The notes below the pieces were generated by a model that had not been told where the DNA came from, searched no databases, and was given only the letters and a program-made list of their open reading frames with translations. The position numbers and the translations under genes are program-made. A DNA stretch of 64,000 nt from JAMXLO01 sp963799415 (GTDB lineage Bacteria; Pseudomonadota; Alphaproteobacteria; Acetobacterales; Acetobacteraceae), in NCBI GenBank assembly GCA_963799415.1, contig CAWCXI010000017.1:62001-126000 (forward strand), in the 5' to 3' direction. Positions 1 to 8,307 of this stretch are shown here, piece after piece (within the stretch, counting starts at the first letter, position 1; each line of letters begins with the position of its first letter).

Positions 1-337
1 CCCGTGCCATGTCGTAGACGTCGTCCGGCACGTGGGTATCGGCAACGCGGGTTACTGCCTCGGTCCATGCCAGGGCCGCGCGCTCACGAGATGAATATAC
101 CGGCGCCTCACGCCATGCGCCGATCAGATCGAGGCGTTCCTGCGACTCGCCAGCCTTGCGGGCGTCGCGCGTGTGCATATGCAGGCAGAACGCGCAGCCG
201 TTGATCTGCGAGGCGCGGATCTTCACGAGTTCATGCAGCACTGGCTCCAGCGCTGTCGAATTTACATAGGATTGCAAGTCCAGCATGGCCTTGTAGGCAT
301 CCTGGCTGACGCGGGCGGTATCAATCCGTGGCTGCAT
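1..337 (-). CDS. AhpD-like carboxymuconolactone decarboxylase family protein (3' part outside window)
   Basis: This is the N-terminal 112 residues of a small all-helical AhpD-like protein; the rest lies beyond the window edge. The motif C48-x2-C51-x3-H55, within QINGCAFCLHMHTRDAR, is the peroxidatic/thiol centre typical of AhpD-like carboxymuconolactone decarboxylase family members, which usually act as alkylhydroperoxidases or uncharacterised thiol-dependent enzymes. The ATG at 337 is chosen because GGAGG lies five bases upstream; an in-frame ATG at 349 is less well supported. It diverges from the flavin oxidoreductase at 468 with about 130 bp between them, so a shared control region is possible. 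The exact substrate cannot be told from sequence. Confidence 0.85.
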   Translation of the reverse strand, partial: MQPRIDTARVSQDAYKAMLDLQSYVNSTALEPVLHELVKIRASQINGCAFCLHMHTRDARKAGESQERLDLIGAWREAPVYSSRERAALAWTEAVTRVADTHVPDDVYDMAR

Positions 338-467
338 GTCGGCCTCCATTTGCTGACGAAGGCAGGAATGGTGATCGCGTGGTGCTGCTGCCAGACCAAA
401 CTCCCCAGACTCGACCGTACCAACCGCATGCGGCAGGCTCCGCGGCGAACCGAGGGAGGCCCGTTCG

Positions 468-1499
468 ATGCAGTTCGGCGTGTTCGATCACATGGATCGC
501 GGACCGGTTTCACTCGACCGATTCTATGCTGATCGTCTGCGGCTGGTGGAAGCATATGATCGTGCCGGCTTCTACGGCTATCACGTCGCCGAACACCATG
601 CGACGCCGCTCGGCGTGGCGCCGTCGCCTGGTGTCTGGTTGGCCGCTGTGGCGGAGCGCACGAAGCAGTTGCGCTTCGGGCCGCTGGTATACCTGCTGCC
701 GCTCTACCATCCGCTGAAGCTGCTTGAAGAGATCTGCATGCTCGATCAAATGAGCGGTGGACGCTTCCTGCTTGGGGTAGGCCGCGGAATTTCGCCGATT
801 GAGCTGCGCTACTTCGGGATCGATCCGGACGCCGCGCCGGCGATGTACGCCGAAGCGCTGGAGGTGATTCTGCGCGGCATGACCAGCAAGGAACTGAGCT
901 TCGAGGGGAAATACTACCGCTACGCCAATGTGCCGATGGAGCTTACGCCGCTGCAGCAACCGCATCCTCCGCTTTGGTATGGTATCGGCAGACCGGACGG
1001 CGTGCCGTGGGCGGCACAGCGGCGGGTGAACGTCGTCGCCAACCTTGGCGCCAAGGGGATGCGCGCAATCACCGATCGCTACCGCGCCGAATGGACCGCA
1101 CTGGGCCATCCCGCGGACGATCTGCCGCTTATGGGCGTCAGCCGCCACATCGTGATTGCCGAGACTCGCAACGAGGCGCTGGAGATTGCGCAGCGCGGCT
1201 ACCGCAAGTGGCGCGAAAGCTTCCTGGTGCTGTGGCGCAAGCACAACATGCAGCTCCCGAATCCGAATGCGCTGTTTCCCGAACAGTTCGAGGAGGCGGA
1301 GGCACAGGGCCGCACGGTCGCCGGCACTCCGGAGCATGTGCGCGAGTTCGTGCAGACGTCGATCGATGACGGCGGGCTGAATTACCTGTTATGCCGCTTC
1401 GCGTTCGGCGACATCACGTGCGACGAGGCGCTGCAATCGGTGGAGCTGTTCGATCGTCATGTGAGACCGGCGATCACGCCGGCGCGGGAGGATGCGTGA
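468..1499 (+). CDS. LLM class (luciferase-like) flavin-dependent oxidoreductase
   Basis: This is a 343-residue bacterial-luciferase-like (LLM) TIM-barrel monooxygenase/oxidoreductase that uses reduced flavin. The N-terminus MQFGVFDHMD, the AEHH motif at residues 41-44 and DQMSGGRFLLGVGRG at 93-107 are family hallmarks, and length is normal. A strong ribosome site (gagggagg) precedes the ATG. Its stop overlaps by one base the ATG of a degraded hydrolase remnant, so the two were probably once cotranscribed. Members oxidise varied substrates (alkanes, sulfonates, plant compounds), so the substrate is not assignable. Confidence 0.9.
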   Translation: MQFGVFDHMDRGPVSLDRFYADRLRLVEAYDRAGFYGYHVAEHHATPLGVAPSPGVWLAAVAERTKQLRFGPLVYLLPLYHPLKLLEEICMLDQMSGGRFLLGVGRGISPIELRYFGIDPDAAPAMYAEALEVILRGMTSKELSFEGKYYRYANVPMELTPLQQPHPPLWYGIGRPDGVPWAAQRRVNVVANLGAKGMRAITDRYRAEWTALGHPADDLPLMGVSRHIVIAETRNEALEIAQRGYRKWRESFLVLWRKHNMQLPNPNALFPEQFEEAEAQGRTVAGTPEHVREFVQTSIDDGGLNYLLCRFAFGDITCDEALQSVELFDRHVRPAITPAREDA

Positions 1500-1650
1500 T
1501 GGTGCCGGAATACGAGGTCTTCGCATTCGCTACGCCACGCGTGAGGCGCGGCGGCACGAGCATTTCATCGGCGGCGATCCGCACGACGCTCCAGACTGCT
1601 CCGCCGTCATCGCTTTTGCTTCTTGCCTAACCGGTGCCGTCCATACATGA
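1499..1650 (+). pseudogene. Remnant of a metallo-beta-lactamase-fold hydrolase (N-acyl homoserine lactonase-like N-terminus)
   Basis: The ATG overlaps the stop of the flavin oxidoreductase gene. The first eight or nine codons read MVPEYEVFA; then a one-base loss near 1525 moves the match to another frame, which reads IRYATREARRHEHFIGGDPH. That string resembles the N-terminus of the AHL-lactonase branch of metallo-beta-lactamase-fold proteins (usual pattern YEVFAIRYA...FIGGDPHD; from memory). After about 30 codons the similarity stops and both frames terminate (1630 and 1650), just before the convergent bicupin gene. The HxHxDH metal site is absent. I read this as a truncated, frameshifted gene fragment rather than a functional small protein. 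Confidence 0.6.
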
Positions 1651-1660
1651 CGGATGGGCG

Positions 1661-2911
1661 TTACTCGGGCATTAGATCCGGACGGTTCCTCGGAAAGCGA
1701 GCGACCGTCTCAGGATCCAGGTTGAAGGTGGCGGCGACCATCTCCGGCGGGGAGTGCGCCAGCCAGTCGGAGAACGAAATCTCCTCGTAGCGCGGCGAGC
1801 GGAACACCGCGACGAGTACCAGGTCGGTGTTGTCGGTGTTCTCGATGTAGTGGCCAAGCCCCTTCTGCACATAGCCGATGTCGCCGGGATGGAAATTCGC
1901 GGTGTTCGCTGAGGGACCGGCATTGAACACGGTCATCCGGCCGGTCCCTTTAAGGTAGTATTGCCACTCATCGGCGTTCGGATGCCAGTGCATCGTTCGC
2001 ATGGCGCCGGGTCTTATCGTCACAAGGCCGGCGGCGATGGTCTTGGAGACATGGAAGTTGGAGCTGTCGGCGATCTGCACGAAGCCGCCCCGGTTATCGC
2101 TGACCTTCGGCGCATCGGCGAGTGAGAAGGTGAACGGGAATTCGGGCGCGCCGGCCTTGCTCGCCACCGCCGCCTGGATCTCGGCCAACGGCCCCGGCAC
2201 CTTGCCCTGGAAGATCCAACGGTCCTGTAGCGGAATGTTCTTGAAAGCCTCGGCTGGCACGCCGAAATTCTTCGCCAGAACCTCAGGCGGCGTGTGCGCC
2301 ATCCAGTCGGTCGCAAGCAGCGTGTTGAACTCCGACGAGACGCCGTTGTCGAAGGCAAGCACGAACTCGGCGCCGTCGGGACCGAGGCCCTGCAATGAGT
2401 GCGGCAGACCTGCCGGGAAATACCAAAGGTCGCCCTCCTTCACGTCCGCCACGTAAGGACGCCCAACGGCGTCGAGAATGGTGATGCGGCAGTGACCGTA
2501 GGTCATGATCGCCCATTCGGCCTGCTGGTGCCAGTGAAGTTCGCGGATGCCGCCGGCGGAGAGGCGCATATTGACGCCGGCGATCTCGGTCGAGATAGCG
2601 AAGTCTGCCACCGTGACCTGGCGTCCCCAGCCGCCGTCCTGGATGCGCCGTGGTGCGAGGTTAAATGAGGCCCAGAACTGCGGCAGGCTGCCTACATCGG
2701 TCGCCGGTGGGTCGAGGAATGTAGGCATAGTGCCGGCCAGACCGGTATCATGCGGCCCCGGAATGGTCAGTGCCCCCGGGTTGGTGACATTGACCGCGCC
2801 CTCTGGCGGCTGGTCCGGATTGCCGAATGTGGCGGCGCGCGCCAGCGTTGCGGTCATGGCAGCTCCACCGGCCGCCGTTGCGGCCAGCACGCCGCGCCGA
2901 GACAAATTCAT
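1661..2911 (-). CDS. Tat-exported bicupin, oxalate decarboxylase family
   Basis: This 416-residue protein has a twin-arginine signal (SRRGVLAATAAGG...ARA, residues 4-26) and two cupin domains. Cupin 1 carries H126-x-H128, E132 and H171 in RELHWHQQAEWA; cupin 2 carries H308-x-H310, E315 and H354 in TMHWHPNADEW. These are the two Mn-binding sets of OxdC-type oxalate decarboxylases. The lid segment reads SSEFN (192-196), retaining the glutamate that distinguishes decarboxylases from oxidases, though the loop is not identical to SENST. The likely role is periplasmic conversion of oxalate to formate and CO2, or a related cupin reaction. It lies 118 bp downstream of the M20 gene on the same strand. 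Confidence 0.85.
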   Translation of the reverse strand: MNLSRRGVLAATAAGGAAMTATLARAATFGNPDQPPEGAVNVTNPGALTIPGPHDTGLAGTMPTFLDPPATDVGSLPQFWASFNLAPRRIQDGGWGRQVTVADFAISTEIAGVNMRLSAGGIRELHWHQQAEWAIMTYGHCRITILDAVGRPYVADVKEGDLWYFPAGLPHSLQGLGPDGAEFVLAFDNGVSSEFNTLLATDWMAHTPPEVLAKNFGVPAEAFKNIPLQDRWIFQGKVPGPLAEIQAAVASKAGAPEFPFTFSLADAPKVSDNRGGFVQIADSSNFHVSKTIAAGLVTIRPGAMRTMHWHPNADEWQYYLKGTGRMTVFNAGPSANTANFHPGDIGYVQKGLGHYIENTDNTDLVLVAVFRSPRYEEISFSDWLAHSPPEMVAATFNLDPETVARFPRNRPDLMPE

Positions 2912-3029
2912 GACAGTCCCCCAACCGTAAACGTGGGGTATCCTATCGAACGCGCAACGCTACATCCAGAACGCTGCGTGGCCGAGTTTGCTTCGCTTCG
3001 CTCGCAACGCCTGCAAATGACAGGGCGGG

Positions 3030-4449
3030 TCAGGCCGACATCTTGATCGGCGGCTCAAGGTCGTCGGGCAGCGGGCACACGTACGGATTGCGGCCAATGC
3101 GCCCCTCGTGATCCGCCTTCGCGCGCGCCAGCAGCACCTCGTCCTGGATCACATCGACCGCGGTCCCGGCCATCACCTTCGCCACATGCACCAAGCCCTT
3201 GTGCGCGGCAGGCATCTTGCCCTGTGCGGTGAGCTGCCATGAATGGCCCGGGGTGCCGATCGCGTAGGTGGCGCCGCGCGCCTGCACCGTCGGCACCACC
3301 CAGCTTACGTCACCGACATCCGTCGAACCCATCATCGGCGCGCTCTTTGCATCCAGCGGGACGATCTGGTCGCACAGCGGCACACCGTTCTGCATCGGCA
3401 ACCCGACGCGTCGATACGCTGCGTCGATATCCTCATCGGTCAGCGTCGCCTGGATCTTCGCGGCGAACGCCCGGTCGGCATCATCGAACGGCGGCGGGCC
3501 GAGGCGCTGGAGATTGTCGTGCATCGCGCGCTCCAGCGGCGTGTTGGCCAGCAGGTTGGACACCGCGCTGACCACCTGCAACTCCACGCGCGTCTCGGTC
3601 ATCAGCGCGGCGCCATCGGCGATTTTGCGCACGCGCTCGATCAGCCGCGTCAGCTCGGGCAGTTCGCGAGCGCGGATCAGGTAGCGCACCTTGGCGCGCG
3701 CCTGCACGACGTTGGGCGCGATGCCGCCGGCGTCCAGCAATGCGTAGTGGACGCGCGCATCCGACGGCATGTGTTCACGCATGTAGTTCACGCCGACATT
3801 CATCAGCTCCACCGCGTCCAGCGCGCTGCGCCCGAGATGCGGCGCCGCCGCGGCGTGCGACGCGCGGCCATGGAAGGTGAAGTCGATGCGCGTGTTGGCG
3901 AGCGACACCGCCTCGGTCACGCCGGCGAACGCCGCCGGATGCCAGGAGATCGCGACATCCACATCGCTGAACGCACCAGCGCGCGCCATGAAGCCCTTTG
4001 CCGCACCGCCTTCTTCCGCCGGACAGCCATAGTAGCGCACGCGGCCCTTGATGCCGTGCGCCGCCAGATAGTCCTTCACCGCCGCAGCCGCCAGCATCGA
4101 CGCAGACCCCAGCAGGTTGTGACCGCAGCCGTGGCCGTAGCCATCACCCGGCAGCGGCTTCGGTTCGGCCACGCCGGCTTCCTGGCTGAGGCCGGGGAGA
4201 GCGTCGTATTCGCCGAGGATGGCGATCACCGGACCGCCTTCGCCTGAATTCGCCCATCACTGCCGTAGGAATGCCGGCAACGTCCTTCGTCACGCGAAAA
4301 CCATGCTGCTCCAGCATCGCAGTGTGCTCGGCGCAGGAGCGGAATTCGCCGTAGCAGAGTTCCGGCATGCCCCAGACGCGATCGCTGAGTGCCTCGAAGT
4401 CAGCCTTCCTGGCATCGACCAGACGCCAGATCTCTTCAGTGTTCTGCAT
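3030..4449 (-). pseudogene. Frameshifted M20 family amidohydrolase (AbgB-like)
   Basis: Two overlapping frames encode one M20 metallopeptidase. The 5' part reads MQNTEEIWRLVDARKADFEA to TAVMGE; one extra base near 4247-4250 (gaattc) shifts the frame, which continues as GGPVIAILGEYDALPGL to the end. With one base removed it is about 472 residues, normal for the aminobenzoyl-glutamate utilisation protein B branch. Visible motifs include HGCGHNLLG (metal ligand and catalytic Asp region), PAEEGG (catalytic Glu), ISWHP and GTPGHSW. It would hydrolyse an amide bond of a small substrate such as an N-acyl amino acid or aminobenzoyl-glutamate. It overlaps the end of tag by 14 bp, so the two form one transcript. 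The shift may be a sequencing indel. Confidence 0.85.
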
Positions 4450-5017
4450 GACCGGACTCCTCGTGTCTGAAGCAGGAAACCAGATGGTCGTTCACCATCC
4501 CGGTCGCCTGCATGAAGGCATAGCATATGGTCGAGCCGACGAAGCGAAAGCCGCGTTTGGCCAGCGCCTTGCTCATCTGATCCGAAAGCGCCGTCGTCGC
4601 CGGCACCTGTTTGCTTTCCTGCCAGCGGTTAACCAGCGGTTTGCCGGCGACGAAAGACCACAGGTAAGCGTCGAGGCTGCCGTGTTCGGCGATCACATCG
4701 AGCGCCACGCGGGCGTTGTCGCGCACCGAATAGACCTTCAGCCGGTTGCGAACGACGCCTGACGATGTCAGCAGCTTTTCTAACGCAGGGTCGCGCATGC
4801 CGGCCACGCGCTTGATATCGAACCCGTGGTACGCACGCCGATATTCGTCGCGGCGCGCCAGGATTGTCCGCCAGGACAGGCCAGCCTGAGCGCCTTCCAA
4901 CGTCAGCAGCTCGAACAGCGCGCTGTCGTCATGATGCGGCACGCCCCACTCGCCGTCGTGATAGGCGAGCATCGCGTCGCCGCCGCCTTCGGCCCACGAA
5001 CAGCGAGAAATCGTCAC
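4436..5017 (-). CDS. tag: DNA-3-methyladenine glycosylase I
   Basis: This 193-residue base-excision repair enzyme removes 3-methyladenine from DNA. It has the Tag signature: SRCSWAEG with the zinc cysteine (C6), YHDGEWGVPHHD with His20, and the C-terminal NDHLVSC providing the remaining His/Cys zinc ligands; FVGSTICYAFMQATGMVNDH is the family core. It starts with GTG at 5017. The Shine-Dalgarno-like sequence is the G-rich arm of an intergenic repeat (aaggggagggggaggg, about 7-8 bases upstream). It overlaps the downstream M20 gene by 14 bp. Confidence 0.93.
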   Translation of the reverse strand: MTISRCSWAEGGGDAMLAYHDGEWGVPHHDDSALFELLTLEGAQAGLSWRTILARRDEYRRAYHGFDIKRVAGMRDPALEKLLTSSGVVRNRLKVYSVRDNARVALDVIAEHGSLDAYLWSFVAGKPLVNRWQESKQVPATTALSDQMSKALAKRGFRFVGSTICYAFMQATGMVNDHLVSCFRHEESGHAEH

Positions 5018-5024
5018 GGCATCA

Positions 5025-5068
5025 CCCTCCCCCTCCCCTTGCGGGAGGGGGTTGGGGGGAGGGGGAGA
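5025..5068. repeat. C/G-rich intergenic palindromic repeat, copy 1
   Basis: The core cctccccttgcgggaggg is an inverted repeat around ttgc, followed by a second G-rich block. On the minus strand the G-rich arm lies immediately upstream of the GTG of tag and serves as its likely ribosome-binding site. It fills most of the 64-bp gap between the binding-protein gene and tag. Other copies are near 8272, 11866, 22573, 22624, 28097 and 49553. Confidence 0.85.
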
Positions 5069-5081
5069 GACTGCTTCGTGC

Positions 5082-6650
5082 TCACTTGGCGGGCTTCACG
5101 TCGACCAGGCGCAGGTCCTCGCCGACCGTCGGCACATAGGTGAAGCCCGCGCGCGTCGCCCAGATGTTCTTCTGGATGTGCAGCGGAATGATCGCGACAT
5201 CGCCGAACGCCATCTGCTGCGCCTGCCGGAGGATCTTCTCCCGCGCCGCATCGTCCGCGGTGCCCAGCGCCTCGCCGATCAGCTTGTCGAGTGCCGGATT
5301 GGAATAGCGCCCGCGATTTGCGGCGCCCCAGCCCTTGGCAGGATCGAACGTCGCATTCTGCGCGATCAGCGCATCCGACGCCTCAGCCGTGCCGGTGCCC
5401 CAGCCGAACAGGAACGCCGAGAACGCCTGCTTGTTGGCCTGCCCGACATAGCTCGACCACGGCAACGGATCGACCTCGGTCTGCACGCCGATGCGGGTCC
5501 ACATCTGGCCGACCGCCTGGATAATCTTCGCATCATTCACGTAGCGGTCGTTCGGTCCGTGCAGCGCGATGCGGAGACCCTTGGGGTAGCCCGCCTCCGC
5601 CAGCAGCTTCTTCGCCTGCTCCGGATCATACGGCGGCGGCTTGATGTCGGGGTCGTAGCTGTACACTCCAGGCGGCAGGTACTGCCCGGTGGGCACCGCT
5701 GCGTCCTCCATCACGCGATCGACGATCGCCTTGCGATTGATCGCGATCGACAATGCAAGGCGCACCCGCCGGTCCTTCAGCGGATTCTTGTCCAGCTTCT
5801 CGCCATTGGGTCCGAACACATACGGGCTCGGCCCGTCGCGCGACTGATCGAGGCCGAGAAAGATGAGCCGCAGGCCAAGAGTCTCCCACAGCTTCACCTT
5901 CGGATCCTTGCGCAGTTTCTCGAGATCCTCGGTGGGTACGAAGTCGATGAAATCGACATCGCCCGCAAGCAGTGCCGCCGTGCGTGAGGCATCATTTGGC
6001 ATGAAGCGGTAGCTGACCTTCTGCCAGACCGGATTCGGTCCCCAGTAGCTGTCGTTGCGCTCCAGCTCGACGCGGTCGCCCGGCCTGAACGACACGAAGC
6101 GGAATGGCCCGGTGCCGATCGCCGCCTTGCCGCTGTTGAAGTCCTCAGTCGTCATGCCCTCGTCGGTCTTGCGATTGGTGATGAAGAACAGCGAAAGATA
6201 GGTCGGCAGCAGCGGGAATGCGCCCTTGGTGTGCAGGCGGATGGTGTGGTCGTCCACCACCTCGGTGCTCGTCACCGGTTTGGTATAGGCGGCGAAATTG
6301 CTCGGGCTGTTGGGCACCTTGGGAATGCGCTCCATGGTGAACACCACATCGTCCGCGACGAATGCGTTGCCGTTCTGGAACTTCGCATCGCGCAGCTTGA
6401 GCTCCCATGTGTCGGGCGCCACCAGCTTCCAGGTTTCCGCGAGGCCCGGGATCAGGCGGGCGTGTTCGTCCTGCTCGACCAGCCGGTTGAAGATCTGGGT
6501 CGAGAGCGAGATGTTGGGCGCGAGATTGTGGTAGTGCGGATCGATGCTGGTCACCGGCGAGCTCACCGCGACCCGCAGCGTCTGAGCGGCCGCCGGCAAT
6601 GACAGCGCCAACGACCCCGCGCAAAGCGCAATCCGCCCGTAACGTCGCAT
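5082..6650 (-). CDS. ABC transporter substrate-binding protein, oligopeptide/dipeptide type (SBP_bac_5)
   Basis: This 522-residue periplasmic binding protein has a Sec signal peptide (MRRYGRIALCAGSLALSLPAAAQ, cleaved after AAA/AQ). The family-5 fold is shown by SIDPHYHN, the IGTGPFRF stretch and RRVRLALSIAINRKAIV. It would capture a small peptide or similar solute for an ABC importer, but no permease or ATPase genes are adjacent, so it is an orphan. It precedes tag and an M20 amidohydrolase on the same strand; a peptide/amide uptake-and-cleavage link is plausible but unproven. Confidence 0.92.
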   Translation of the reverse strand: MRRYGRIALCAGSLALSLPAAAQTLRVAVSSPVTSIDPHYHNLAPNISLSTQIFNRLVEQDEHARLIPGLAETWKLVAPDTWELKLRDAKFQNGNAFVADDVVFTMERIPKVPNSPSNFAAYTKPVTSTEVVDDHTIRLHTKGAFPLLPTYLSLFFITNRKTDEGMTTEDFNSGKAAIGTGPFRFVSFRPGDRVELERNDSYWGPNPVWQKVSYRFMPNDASRTAALLAGDVDFIDFVPTEDLEKLRKDPKVKLWETLGLRLIFLGLDQSRDGPSPYVFGPNGEKLDKNPLKDRRVRLALSIAINRKAIVDRVMEDAAVPTGQYLPPGVYSYDPDIKPPPYDPEQAKKLLAEAGYPKGLRIALHGPNDRYVNDAKIIQAVGQMWTRIGVQTEVDPLPWSSYVGQANKQAFSAFLFGWGTGTAEASDALIAQNATFDPAKGWGAANRGRYSNPALDKLIGEALGTADDAAREKILRQAQQMAFGDVAIIPLHIQKNIWATRAGFTYVPTVGEDLRLVDVKPAK

Positions 6651-6699
6651 GGTCCATCCCCCGGCCGGTTCGGTCGGGGGTTATAGCGGCAGGTTCAGA

Positions 6700-6858
6700 T
6701 CAGGCCCAGTGGCCCGGCTCCCAGCGCCAGCCATTGTAGTGGGCCGGCACCCATGCCCCGCCAGGACGTCCGTAGACCGGCGCCGGCGCGATCACGCAGC
6801 CGGACAAGGACGCCAGGCAGAGCACCAGCATTAGCAGGCTGCCGATCCGTCGGATCAT
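6700..6858 (-). CDS. Small lipoprotein with a PGHW motif
   Basis: A 52-residue protein is encoded in a frame other than the long open frame in this stretch. It starts MIRRIGSLLMLVLCLASLSG followed by C21, a clear lipobox (LSGC), and ends YNGWRWEPGHWA. AAGGAG lies about ten bases before the ATG. The W-x-P-G-H-W ending resembles the tryptophan-rich repeats of YXWGXW-type proteins and of the protein at 60042. It is probably anchored in a membrane facing the periplasm; function unknown. It lies 49 bp upstream of the binding-protein gene. Confidence 0.7.
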   Translation of the reverse strand: MIRRIGSLLMLVLCLASLSGCVIAPAPVYGRPGGAWVPAHYNGWRWEPGHWA

Positions 6859-6984
6859 CGCGAGGAGCTCCTTGAAAGCTTCGCACTTACGCTGCTACCG
6901 CCGTTTTGCTGGTCGGTTGCCCTGTTGTATCGGTCTGTGACAGCGGCCTCGCGCCGCCGCCCGACCGGAATTACAACAAACGGC

Positions 6985-7845
6985 ATGAACATCCTCTCCA
7001 TCCAGTCCTGGGTCGCCTACGGCCATGTCGGGAACGCCAGCGCGGTGTTCCCATTGCAGCGGCTCGGTGCCGAGGTATGGTCGATCAACACGGTGCAGTT
7101 CTCGAACCACACCGGGTATGGGCACTGGACCGGGCAGGTCTACTCCGGCGATGCGGTGCGCGAGCTGGTGGACGGCATCGCGGCGCGCGATGTGCTGCGG
7201 CATTGCGACGCCGTGCTGTCCGGCTACATGGGCGACGCCGGCATCGGCGAGGCGATCCTGCACGCCGTAGCTCGTGTGCGCGAAGCGAACCCCAACGCGA
7301 TCTATTGCTGCGATCCGGTGATCGGCGATGTCGAGGAAGGCGTGTATGTGCGGGAAGGCATCGAGGAATTCCTGCGCGATCATGCACTGGCGCAGGCGGA
7401 TATCGCCACGCCCAACCGGTTCGAACTGGAGCGGCTGACGGGTCTCGACTGCGGCACGCTGGCGGTGGCGAAGGAGGCTGTCGAGCGCCTGGCTGCGACG
7501 ATGCGTCCCGACGGGATGCACTGCGTGCTGTTGACCAGCCTGGAGACCGAGCACACGCCGGGCGATCATCTCGATCTGCTGGTGGGGGAGGGGGGACGCT
7601 TCCACCTGTTGCGGACGCCGCGCCTGCCGGTATCGGTGAACGGCGCCGGCGACGCGATCGCCGCGCTGTTCCTGTTCCATCGCCTCAGCACCGGGAACGC
7701 GGTGAGGGCGATGGAGGAGGCGGGGTCCGCGGTGCATGGCCTGCTGCGCCGGACGGCCGAAGCCGGTTCGCGCGAGATCCTGACTGTGGCGGCGCAGGAC
7801 GAGTTCGTCTCGCCTGCCACGCGCTTCGTCGCGCATCCCTGCTGA
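6985..7845 (+). CDS. pdxY: Pyridoxal kinase
   Basis: This 286-residue ribokinase-fold vitamin B6 salvage kinase phosphorylates pyridoxal using ATP. It begins MNILSIQSWVAYGHVGNASA, the typical PdxY/PdxK start, with the substrate-loop tract FSNHTGYGHWTG and the catalytic anion-hole motif VNGAGDAIAALF near the end. Open frame extends upstream, but ATG at 6985 matches the family start. Its stop overlaps the ATG of the NUDIX gene by one base, implying translational coupling. A pdxA homologue lies elsewhere in the window (53943-54977). Confidence 0.93.
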   Translation: MNILSIQSWVAYGHVGNASAVFPLQRLGAEVWSINTVQFSNHTGYGHWTGQVYSGDAVRELVDGIAARDVLRHCDAVLSGYMGDAGIGEAILHAVARVREANPNAIYCCDPVIGDVEEGVYVREGIEEFLRDHALAQADIATPNRFELERLTGLDCGTLAVAKEAVERLAATMRPDGMHCVLLTSLETEHTPGDHLDLLVGEGGRFHLLRTPRLPVSVNGAGDAIAALFLFHRLSTGNAVRAMEEAGSAVHGLLRRTAEAGSREILTVAAQDEFVSPATRFVAHPC

Positions 7846-8303
7846 TGGCGAAGCGCATCTCGTGCGGCGTCATCGTCACCGACGGCGACCGCTTGTTGCT
7901 CGGCCATGCCTCGCGCTCGCCGCGGTGGGACATTCCGAAAGGGCAGGCGGAGCCAGGTGAGTCGCTGGTGGGCGCGGCGGTGCGCGAACTGGCGGAGGAG
8001 ACCGGTCTTGCGGTGACCGAGGCCGAGCTGCGCCCGCTTGGTGTGCACGCGTATCTGCGTGACAAGGATGTTGCCCTGTTTGTCTGGATGCGAACGGAGA
8101 TGCCGCCAATTGGCTCGCTGATATGCCGATCGACGTTCACGCTGCCCGACGGCGCGGTCGTGCCGGAGTTCGATCGCTTCGGGGCGTTCGGGTGGGATGA
8201 GGCGCTCGGCAAGGTCGGCAAGAACATGGCGCGCGTGCTGCGGGAAGTTGCGCGGCCCGGCGTTTGCGCGGCCCTCTCCCCCCGTCCCGCAAGGGGAGGG
8301 TAG
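7845..8303 (+). CDS. NUDIX hydrolase
   Basis: This 152-residue protein starts at the ATG overlapping the pdxY stop. It contains a full Nudix box, GQAEPGESLVGAAVRELAEE followed by TGL, and an N-terminal KRISCGVIVTDGDRLLL strand. It would hydrolyse a nucleoside diphosphate linked to another moiety; the substrate is unknown. The last residues (SPRPARGG) are encoded by a copy of the C/G-rich repeat, which also supplies the stop codon. That tail is therefore probably an acquired extension. Confidence 0.85.
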   Translation: MAKRISCGVIVTDGDRLLLGHASRSPRWDIPKGQAEPGESLVGAAVRELAEETGLAVTEAELRPLGVHAYLRDKDVALFVWMRTEMPPIGSLICRSTFTLPDGAVVPEFDRFGAFGWDEALGKVGKNMARVLREVARPGVCAALSPRPARGG

Positions 8304-8307
8304 GGGT
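8272..8307. repeat. C/G-rich intergenic palindromic repeat, copy 2
   Basis: The sequence around cccgcaaggggagggtag is a diverged copy of the repeat at 5025. It encodes the C-terminus and stop of the NUDIX gene and ends at the convergent stop of the MetE-like gene, so it sits between two gene ends and could act in termination. Confidence 0.75.
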
